64,000 nucleotides of DNA from JBCBGF01 sp038526915 (GTDB lineage Bacteria > Pseudomonadota > Alphaproteobacteria > Rhodobacterales > Rhodobacteraceae). The translations under genes were made by a program, and so were the position numbers. Shown in pieces: positions 41,570 through 48,637 of the stretch. The DNA is taken from contig JBCBGF010000001.1 of the NCBI GenBank assembly GCA_038526915.1, positions 248,001 through 312,000 on the forward strand, given 5' to 3'. The notes under the pieces are model-generated. The model did no database searches. It was not told where the DNA came from and was given only the letters and a program-made list of their open reading frames with translations. Positions within the stretch are counted from its first letter, which is position 1. The number at the start of each line of letters is the position of its first letter.

Positions 41570-44014
41570 TCAATTGGCGTCCGATCCTTCGATAGTCGCC
41601 TCAAGGCGGGCGATCTCGGATCGGGCTTCTTCGACGGCCGGCCGCACATCGCCCGGACCGGCCAGATCCACTGCGCGACGGAAAAACCTCAGCGCCTCAC
41701 TTTCACGCAGAGCGGCAAGATATGCCATAGCAAGCCGGTAGTTGACCATCGGATCATCCGCCAAAGCCTGCGCCGCCGGTTCGAGATGGGCTAACGCCTC
41801 ATCAAACAGCCCCCGCCGGTAAGCAATCCATCCGTAGGTGTCCTGAAACGCCGGAATAGACACGTTTCGCAACCGTTTTGCCACGGTATAGGCCCGGTCC
41901 AGATCCGCCTGTGCGGTTCTGTGGGTGCTCAGAAGGCTGGCCAGGTTATTGGCCAGAACCGGGGCGTTGGGGTTTTTGGCGTAAAGGGTCTCATACACCG
42001 CGATTGCGCCGTCAAAGTTGCCCGCCGCCTCCAGCATGCCTGCCTTGGCCCAAAGCAAATGCTCAGAGTCGGGAAGCGCCGCTAAGCCAGCCTCCAAGAT
42101 CTCTGCCGCCACGTCCTCTGATCCATCGCGCAGCTCGGTCGCGTAAAGCGCGCGCCAAACGATCTCATCGGTGGGATCTTCATTGGCTAGGTCGCGGTAG
42201 ATCGCCCGCGCGGCATCGCTGCGTCCCGTCGCCCCCATCACCGACGCCTTGAGATACCGCATCACCCGCTGGTCTGGGTCCGCGGCCAGCGCCACATCAA
42301 TATAGCGTTCCGCCGATGCGTAATCCCGCGCCGCAAAATGGCCTCGCAGAACGGCCAACTCCCCCGCATTTGTATCGGGACGCGCGGCCAGTTCTTCGAT
42401 AAAGCCGATCGCCTCTTCGCTCAGCTGTTTTGAGTTCAGCCGCGCCATCCGCAGGTCTTCAGCCACGTTTGACGCAATTTCCGTGTCTATTGCACGCAAA
42501 TCCGCTTCGATCCCGCGCGCCCGCGTCCAGTCTTGCCGATCCACATAGATCTGACCCAACGACTGCAGAAGCTCTCCGTTTTGGGGCGCGACGCGGAGCG
42601 CATCAACCAGGATTGTCTCAGCTGTTCGGTCATTGCCATCCGCAATCAGGAACCGCGCATAGTCCAGCGCCTGTTCCGGGGCGGAAGAACTGGCCTCAAC
42701 GGCAAGGGACAGCATCTCACCCGCAAGCCCCCGGTTGCCATTCCCCAGATGCGCCTGCGCCATCAAACCCATCGCCTGGGCATCCCGCGGGGCCTGGTCG
42801 AGGGCCGCGCGCAACGCGGTAATCGCGTCGTCGGGCCGGTCATCCTTGATCAACCACTGCGCCCGCATCTTGAGCGCATCCACATGGCCCGCATCAACGG
42901 CCAGCACATCGTCCACCAACTGGCGTGCCACGATCAGTTGGCCGGTCTGGGCCAGCATCCGCGCCAAGCCCACCTCGATATCGCGGGTCTGCGCGCCGGG
43001 TTCAGCCGTCTCGACAATCGCGCGCATCTGGGCGATCGCATCCTCAGCGTCACCTGCTGAATACCGGATTTCCGCAGCGATAGAGCCGAATAACGGCGGA
43101 TTTACCCCTGCGGCAATGATCGTATCGAGCTCGGCGAGCGCCGCAGAGTCTCCGCCGGTTTCGCGGATGTATCCAACCAGCGTAAGCAAGGCGTCGTCGT
43201 CCCCATCGGCGGCCTCGGCCTGCTGTCGTAGAAAGGCGGCGCCCGAGGCGAAATCGCCTTGTCCGGTGTACCAAGCCAACAGCTCATCGGCGAAGTCGGT
43301 GTCTTCTGGAAAGCGTTCAACCGCATCTTCCAACGCGGCCTCAAACCCCGCATCGTCCCCCAGTGCCGTCAGGATGTTCAGCTTGGTGCGGAACTGCTCT
43401 TCCGTGGCGTCGCCTGCGTCGATGGCTGCGCGCACATGGGGTAGGGCATCAGCGAAGGCGTCATCCCGCAGATAGTCGTCAATGACGATTTCCCGGGCCA
43501 GTGAGGGATCTTCCAGATCCCCCAATAGCGCATGCGCCCGATCCGCTGCCGCCTGCCGCGCCGCCCGATCGCGCCGCGAAACCGCGCTGCGAAAATCAAG
43601 CGCGGCTGATATCAGTTGCGCGCGTGGGTCTTGCGGCGCATCGGCGATCACACGGTTCCCGTGATAGATAGCTTCATCCCAACGCGACCCGCGTATGGCC
43701 ATATTGGCGACCATGATACGTGGCTCGACCTCGGTGGGATAGAGCTCGACCAGCGCCAGATAGCTTCGGTACGCTTCACGCCACTTTTGCCGTTGAAACA
43801 TCAGATCCGCATACAGTCGCCGCGCCTTTTTATGGCGGGCATCGAGACGGATCACATTGCGAAGCTCGACCACCGCCCGATTGACGTCGCCATCCTCCAG
43901 CAGAGCAAGGCTCGACTGATAATGGTTTTCGGCACGTTCTTCCGCGGAATCGCAAGCCGTCATCAGGGCGGCGACAACCGCCAAGGGCAGGATCAGGGAA
44001 GACCGTGACGACAT
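41570..44014 (-). CDS. TPR-repeat lipoprotein of polysaccharide cluster (PrsT-like)
   Basis: Encodes 814 residues. The lipobox gives C21 (LMTAC), so it is a lipoprotein. The whole body is tandem TPR-like helical pairs, beginning AENHYQSSLALLEDGDVNRAVVELRNVIRLDARHKKARRLYADL, with later canonical units such as ALAHLEPAAQALADDPMVNYRLAMAYLAAL. It resembles the PrsT family found in exosortase-linked exopolysaccharide loci. It may organise the export complex in the periplasm or outer membrane. No exosortase gene was seen in the window. Confidence 0.7.
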   Translation of the reverse strand: MSSRSSLILPLAVVAALMTACDSAEERAENHYQSSLALLEDGDVNRAVVELRNVIRLDARHKKARRLYADLMFQRQKWREAYRSYLALVELYPTEVEPRIMVANMAIRGSRWDEAIYHGNRVIADAPQDPRAQLISAALDFRSAVSRRDRAARQAAADRAHALLGDLEDPSLAREIVIDDYLRDDAFADALPHVRAAIDAGDATEEQFRTKLNILTALGDDAGFEAALEDAVERFPEDTDFADELLAWYTGQGDFASGAAFLRQQAEAADGDDDALLTLVGYIRETGGDSAALAELDTIIAAGVNPPLFGSIAAEIRYSAGDAEDAIAQMRAIVETAEPGAQTRDIEVGLARMLAQTGQLIVARQLVDDVLAVDAGHVDALKMRAQWLIKDDRPDDAITALRAALDQAPRDAQAMGLMAQAHLGNGNRGLAGEMLSLAVEASSSAPEQALDYARFLIADGNDRTAETILVDALRVAPQNGELLQSLGQIYVDRQDWTRARGIEADLRAIDTEIASNVAEDLRMARLNSKQLSEEAIGFIEELAARPDTNAGELAVLRGHFAARDYASAERYIDVALAADPDQRVMRYLKASVMGATGRSDAARAIYRDLANEDPTDEIVWRALYATELRDGSEDVAAEILEAGLAALPDSEHLLWAKAGMLEAAGNFDGAIAVYETLYAKNPNAPVLANNLASLLSTHRTAQADLDRAYTVAKRLRNVSIPAFQDTYGWIAYRRGLFDEALAHLEPAAQALADDPMVNYRLAMAYLAALRESEALRFFRRAVDLAGPGDVRPAVEEARSEIARLEATIEGSDAN

Positions 44015-44055
44015 GCTGCGCGCACCCGCATCCAGGCATCTAATGTGACAGTCGA

Positions 44056-44086
44056 GAAAAAAGGCGGGCCCACGATAGCCCGCCTT
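44056..44086 (-). terminator. Rho-independent terminator after the sugar transferase gene
   Basis: On the minus strand, AAGGCGGGC pairs with GCCCGCCTT across an 8-base loop, followed by a T run. It lies 20 bases past the sugar transferase stop codon, between it and the PrsT-like gene, so the two genes are probably separate transcripts. Confidence 0.85.
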
Positions 44087-44105
44087 GGATACTGGGAAAA
44101 GGCCG

Positions 44106-44792
44106 TTAGTACCCTGTGGCCTTGAACACCGTGCCGACGGTCTGCGCCATCAGCTGAATATCGGTGAGCAGTGACACGCGCTGCCCATACTGAGTGTCAT
44201 ACTTGGCGCGGGCCTTGAACTCAGATTCGTTGCGTTCGGACACCTGCCACGGGCCGGTGATGCCCGGCAGCAGCGCGTAATAAACAGTACCAGGATACAG
44301 CCGCCGCTGGTCAGGCATCATCGGACGGGGCCCGACAATCGACATCTCGCCGCGGAATACGTTCCAAAGCTGGGGAAGCTCGTCCACCGACGTCTTCCGA
44401 AGCACGCGCCCAATCGCGGTCACGCGCGGATCGTTCTTCAGCTTTTGATGGTTGTGCCACTCAGCATAGGCGACCGGGTTGGCCTCCAGATACTCTTCCA
44501 GACGTGCGTCGGCATCGTCGACCATCGTCCGAAACTTCCAGATCGTGAATTCGCGGCCATCACGACCGACACGCTTCTGACGGAAGAACGGCGCTTGACC
44601 GGTCATGAGGATCAACAATGCAATGATCCCGACCACGGGCACGATGATCGGCAGTGCGATAAGGATCAGCGCCACATCGAACAGACGTTTGCCAAACCGA
44701 CCATAAAACCCTGCCCGAACGGGTGTATTGAACGTGGGAACGCCAACCTGCATGTCTTTTGCGCGGTCGATGTTCTCAAAGTGAACTGTCAT
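44106..44792 (-). CDS. Initiating sugar-phosphate transferase (ExoY/WbaP-type bacterial sugar transferase)
   Basis: Encodes the enzyme that loads the first sugar phosphate onto undecaprenyl phosphate for polysaccharide synthesis. ATG 44792 (MTVHFENIDRAKD) gives 228 residues. One membrane helix (about 40-62) precedes the cytoplasmic catalytic domain, whose blocks are visible: FFRQKRVGRDGREFTIWKFRTM, then LRKTSVDELPQLWNVFRGEMSIVGPRPMM, then ALLPGITGPWQVSER. The length and single helix fit the short ExoY class. It diverges from the ATPase/Wzz/kinase operon across an AT-rich region. Confidence 0.93.
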   Translation of the reverse strand: MTVHFENIDRAKDMQVGVPTFNTPVRAGFYGRFGKRLFDVALILIALPIIVPVVGIIALLILMTGQAPFFRQKRVGRDGREFTIWKFRTMVDDADARLEEYLEANPVAYAEWHNHQKLKNDPRVTAIGRVLRKTSVDELPQLWNVFRGEMSIVGPRPMMPDQRRLYPGTVYYALLPGITGPWQVSERNESEFKARAKYDTQYGQRVSLLTDIQLMAQTVGTVFKATGY

Positions 44793-45403
44793 AAACCCAG
44801 CACCGGCCGAAAAAGGCCGGCTCCCCCAATTACTCGTTGAACCAAGGAAAGACGTGCTGTCTTTCCCATGAGGGCGAACACCCTCGGTACCCAAGCCGGT
44901 TCCCAGCGACCGACACGTAATTGGTAGCATTCGATGATTTCTCCGGCAAACTATGGTTGTTTTGCCATAATTGCTCTGGATTAGGTTAACGCACTGTTAA
45001 CAAAGGTATTTTGAAAATTAAGGCCCCACAAATATGTCATTTTGTAAGAAGGTGTGCCCAAAAAACGGCACATTTTGTCGATCATCCCGAAACAATTTCT
45101 GTATTCTTGTTCCAATTTCGGCTGGTTTGTAGACGCTTAAAGCCGTCGATTCGAGAAATTGCTGAGAAGTCTTCCAAGAATCGCAAGGCAAACCTGGGGG
45201 ATCGGCGGGTAAATGCTAATGGGTCGTGAATCGCGCAGATCCGTTTCCGAACAGGCAACGGCGGCCGAGATCACGGGTCTTTGACGTTCAAACCCGCCGA
45301 AACGAGGCGCAAATAAGGAATGCAGTGTGACTCCGAGCGTCGGACAGGTCAGACAGGGGCGTGATCGGTACAGTACGGGTCGATCTTGTGTGGAGAGGTT
45401 GTG
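44793..45403. promoter_or_regulatory. AT-rich divergent regulatory region between polysaccharide operons
   Basis: About 610 bases without a supportable gene and clearly more AT-rich than the flanks, particularly 44930-45180. It should carry promoters for the sugar transferase gene (-) and the ATPase operon (+). A perfect CtrA-type box lies at 44986-45001. The length of the leaders suggests further regulators, but I could not identify other operators. Confidence 0.6.
44986..45001. promoter_or_regulatory. Perfect CtrA-type box (TTAA-N7-TTAAC)
   Basis: TTAA, seven bases (CGCACTG), TTAAC: an exact match to the alphaproteobacterial CtrA consensus, within the AT-rich region that separates two polysaccharide operons. 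Each half-site is part of a GTTAAC palindrome. Binding is inferred from motif only. Confidence 0.6.
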
Positions 45404-46273
45404 GTGCAAATGATGCCTGAAGCCGGGTTGTACACGGAACAGTTCGCTCTGTCCGAGCGTCCGTTCACGCTGTTACCCGATCCCGAATTCATCTTCTGGA
45501 CGCCGATGCATAGCCGGGCCTACTCGATCCTGGAATATGGCATCATGACCCACGCCCCGATCACTGTGATCACGGGCGAAGTGGGGGCCGGCAAGACGAC
45601 ACTTCTGCAAAAGCTGCTGAAGTCGATCCCCGAAGACGTGACCATCGGCCTGATCTCCAACGCCCAGGGCGGACGGGGTGAGCTTCTGCGCTGGGTGCTG
45701 AACGCACTTGATATAGATACGTCGGGAATCGAGGATTACGTGCAGCTGTTCCAGATGCTGCAGAACTTCCTCATTGAAGAATATGCACAGGGCCGTCGGT
45801 CGATCCTGGTAATCGATGAGGCGCAGAACCTGTCGATCGAGGGGTTGGAAGAGCTTCGCATGCTCACCAACGTCAACTCGAACAAGGACGAGCTTTTGCA
45901 ACTGGTCCTCGTCGGCCAGCCGGAACTGCGCGAGATGGTCCTGCGGCCCGAGTTGCGCCAGTTCGCACAGCGGGTGGTGGCCAACTTCCACCTGCCCGCA
46001 ATGGATAAGGAAACGGTCGCCGCCTACATCAGCCACCGGCTGAAAGTCGCCGGCGGTCAAGGCAACGAGTTCACCAAACAAGCGTGCGAACGCATTTGGG
46101 AAGTGTCGGGCGGGGTCCCGCGTCTGGTCAACCAGATCTGTGACTTTGCAATGGTTTATGCCGCGTCGAGCGAAGAGAAGCTGGTCTTGTCTTCGGTCGT
46201 CGACCAAGTGGTGGAGGACGGTGTGTTCTTCGCCGGATACATGGGTAACGAGGGCGTCGAAAATGAACAGTGA
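45404..46273 (+). CDS. ExeA/GspA-like AAA ATPase of polysaccharide cluster
   Basis: Encodes a 289-residue AAA ATPase. I chose GTG 45404 because AGAGG lies five bases upstream; ATG 45410 or 45413 are alternatives. Walker A GEVGAGKTT is at about 58-66, Walker B SILVIDEAQNLS near 143-154, and sensor segments LRMLTNVNSN and LVLVGQPELRE follow. Such ATPases (XrtA-associated ATPase type, related to ExeA/GspA) are standard members of exopolysaccharide loci with Wzz-like and PrsT-like proteins, and may drive assembly or regulation of the export complex. There is no obvious peptidoglycan-binding tail. It overlaps the Wzz gene by 11 bases. Confidence 0.85.
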   Translation: MQMMPEAGLYTEQFALSERPFTLLPDPEFIFWTPMHSRAYSILEYGIMTHAPITVITGEVGAGKTTLLQKLLKSIPEDVTIGLISNAQGGRGELLRWVLNALDIDTSGIEDYVQLFQMLQNFLIEEYAQGRRSILVIDEAQNLSIEGLEELRMLTNVNSNKDELLQLVLVGQPELREMVLRPELRQFAQRVVANFHLPAMDKETVAAYISHRLKVAGGQGNEFTKQACERIWEVSGGVPRLVNQICDFAMVYAASSEEKLVLSSVVDQVVEDGVFFAGYMGNEGVENEQ

Positions 46274-47807
46274 CGTAAGATTCTACATTTCGATCTTTTT
46301 CCGGCGGCTGCCGATCTTCGCGATCATCGCACTATCGATTGCGGCTGCAGCCATTGTCTATTCGATGCGGATTCCGGCCAAGTACACGTCGGACGCCCTG
46401 CTTCTGATCGAAGCGCCTGCGATCCCGGATGAGCTTGCGGCCTCGACCGTGCGCACCGGCCCGCGGGAGCAGTTGGAAATCATCGAACAGCGCCTGCTGA
46501 CCCGTGCCAATCTCTTGGACATCGCGGATGAGCTGAACGTCTATCCCAACGCGGATGAGCTGTTCCCCGATCAGATCGTGGCCCGCATGCGTCGCAACAC
46601 GGTGTTTGAGGCCAGCACGGGCCGTGACCGCGCGACGATCTTCAACATCTCGTTTGAAGCAAGCGATCCCAATACGGCTGCGGCTGTTGTGAACGCCTAT
46701 GTCACGCGCGTTCTGGATGAGAATGTGGAAATCCGGACGGGCCGTGCCGAAGACACGATGGAATTCTTCGATGCAGAGGTCGAACGTCTGGCAACCGATC
46801 TAGCCGCGCAGAGCCAGCGGATCCTGGATTTCACCAACGCCAACATCAACGCCCTGCCCGATACCATGCGGTTCCGCATGGCCGAACAGGCTGACCTGCG
46901 CACGCAACGCACGCGCATCCTGCGGGAAATCAGCGACCTGGCCGAAGAACGCGAACGCCTTCTGCTGGTCTTTAACGCCACTGGTGGTGTGGGCGATCGC
47001 GACCTTGATACACGCTCGGATGAAGAACGGGATCTGGCCGCGGCTGAGCTGGAGTTGGAAGAAGCGCTTGCCGTTCTGTCCGAACAGCACCCGCGTGTTC
47101 GCACCCTGCGCGCGCGCATTAACAACCTGGAACGCCGGGTGGCCGCGCAGGCTGGTCGCGCCCAGGAAGAAGAGGTTAGCCCCCTTCAGCGGCGCGAAAA
47201 CATCCTGGAGATCCAGCTGGGCGATCTTGACAGCCGACGGGAACGCCTCGAGGCGGAAATCGTCGAGATCGAGACCGAACTTGATGAGCTTGAACAGTCG
47301 ATCGAAGCAACGCCCGGCAACGGCATCCTGCTGGAATCGCTGGAACGCGATTACGCCAGCATCGAACGCCAATACGAACAGGCCGTTCGGCGCCAGTCTG
47401 AGGCGGCCACGGGCGAACGGATTGAGCTACTGTCTAAGGGCGAGCGGATTCTGATCCTCAACCAGCCGGTCGTGCCTCGCAATCCCTCCAGCCCGAACCG
47501 CCAGCTCTATTCGCTCGCGGGGATCGTTCTGGGCCTTGCGGCGGGTGCGGGGGTTGTGATGCTGCTTGAGCTTCTCAACAAGTCGATCCGTCGACCGGTT
47601 GAGCTGAGCCGCTCGCTCGGGATCGTGCCGCTGGCGACACTGCCGGTGATCCGGACCCCAGCTGAGACGTTGCGGCGCCGGTCGATCATATCCTTTGGGG
47701 TCTTGTCCGTCCTGATCGGAATTCCGCTGATCCTGTACTACATCCACCTTGCGATCATGCCGATCGACCTGGTGATCGAAAATCTGTTGAGTGCATTCGG
47801 CATCTGA
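46263..47807 (+). CDS. Chain-length determinant/polysaccharide co-polymerase, GumC/Wzz type
   Basis: Encodes a 514-residue inner-membrane protein that sets polymer length and links to export. The ATG at 46263 overlaps the ATPase 3' end. An N-terminal membrane helix (about 18-36) precedes the Wzz domain (IPAKYTSDALLLIEAPAIP), long periplasmic coiled coils (about 170-400, for example LRTQRTRILREISDLAEERERL) and the GNVR-like segment near the second membrane helix (PVVPRNPSSPNRQLYSLAGIVLGLAAG, about 405-431). A further hydrophobic stretch lies near the C-terminus. The tyrosine kinase domain is on a separate protein, encoded next. Confidence 0.92.
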   Translation: MNSDVRFYISIFFRRLPIFAIIALSIAAAAIVYSMRIPAKYTSDALLLIEAPAIPDELAASTVRTGPREQLEIIEQRLLTRANLLDIADELNVYPNADELFPDQIVARMRRNTVFEASTGRDRATIFNISFEASDPNTAAAVVNAYVTRVLDENVEIRTGRAEDTMEFFDAEVERLATDLAAQSQRILDFTNANINALPDTMRFRMAEQADLRTQRTRILREISDLAEERERLLLVFNATGGVGDRDLDTRSDEERDLAAAELELEEALAVLSEQHPRVRTLRARINNLERRVAAQAGRAQEEEVSPLQRRENILEIQLGDLDSRRERLEAEIVEIETELDELEQSIEATPGNGILLESLERDYASIERQYEQAVRRQSEAATGERIELLSKGERILILNQPVVPRNPSSPNRQLYSLAGIVLGLAAGAGVVMLLELLNKSIRRPVELSRSLGIVPLATLPVIRTPAETLRRRSIISFGVLSVLIGIPLILYYIHLAIMPIDLVIENLLSAFGI

Positions 47808-47836
47808 TGCCAGCCAAGTAACGAGGGCCATGTAAG

Positions 47837-48637
47837 ATGGAAAAACTTCAGGCAGCGATCGAAAAGGCGCGCGAACAGCGTGAACGGATGGTCCGCTCGA
47901 AATCGCAGGCAACGTCGAGCGCTGGCCCCGAGGCTTGGGGCGCACTGACCGAGTTCGAGCCCCGCGCCGCGGACCTGCACCGCAGCCGGATCTTTATGGA
48001 AGGTCAAACGACCGAAGCGTCGTACTTTGACGTCCTGCGCACCAAGATCCTCCAGCAGTGCAAAGATAACGGCTGGCGTCGGGTTCTGGTGACCTCGCCC
48101 ACCAAATCCTGCGGCAAGACCACCATTTGCTCGAACCTTGCGGCCAGCATGACCCGCCAGTCGGACCGGCATATGATGCTGTTTGATATGGACATGCGCC
48201 GCCCCTACATGGCCAAGGCCTTTGGCTATCGCGGGGAATACAGCGTGTCGGACGTTTTGGAAGGCACCGTCACCTTTGGTGAGCAAGCCGTGCGCATTGG
48301 CGACAATGTGGCAATCTCGATGAACCAGGCCCCGGCGGCGAACCCCTCAAAGCTGATGCTGGCCGACAGCACACCACGGATCATCGACCGGATCGAACGC
48401 GACTATGCGCCGGATCTGATGATCTTTGACACGCCGCCCCTTTTGGCGACGGACGATACGCTCGCGCTGCTGAAAGTTGTCGATTGTGCGCTGATCATCG
48501 CCGCGGCCGAGATGACGACAACCGAACAGCTCGACATCACGGAAAAAGAGGCGGCTGAGCACACCAACATCATGGGTGTCGTTCTCAACAAGTGCCTCTA
48601 CACCGAAAAGGCCTATGGATACGAATACAAGTACTAG
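47837..48637 (+). CDS. Bacterial tyrosine kinase, CapB/CpsD type
   Basis: Encodes a 266-residue cytoplasmic BY-kinase that phosphorylates itself on a tyrosine cluster and controls polysaccharide assembly through its Wzz-like partner. The Walker A region reads TSPTKSCGKTT (about 86-96), with cysteine in place of the usual glutamate or other residue; Walker A' is FDMDMRRP (116-123), and Walker B is LMIFDTPP near 195. The C-terminus ends in a tyrosine cluster (Y260, Y262, Y264, Y266). It follows the Wzz-type gene after 29 bases, giving a split Wzc. The stop codon is shared as CTAG with the convergent sulfatase gene. Confidence 0.92.
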   Translation: MEKLQAAIEKAREQRERMVRSKSQATSSAGPEAWGALTEFEPRAADLHRSRIFMEGQTTEASYFDVLRTKILQQCKDNGWRRVLVTSPTKSCGKTTICSNLAASMTRQSDRHMMLFDMDMRRPYMAKAFGYRGEYSVSDVLEGTVTFGEQAVRIGDNVAISMNQAPAANPSKLMLADSTPRIIDRIERDYAPDLMIFDTPPLLATDDTLALLKVVDCALIIAAAEMTTTEQLDITEKEAAEHTNIMGVVLNKCLYTEKAYGYEYKY

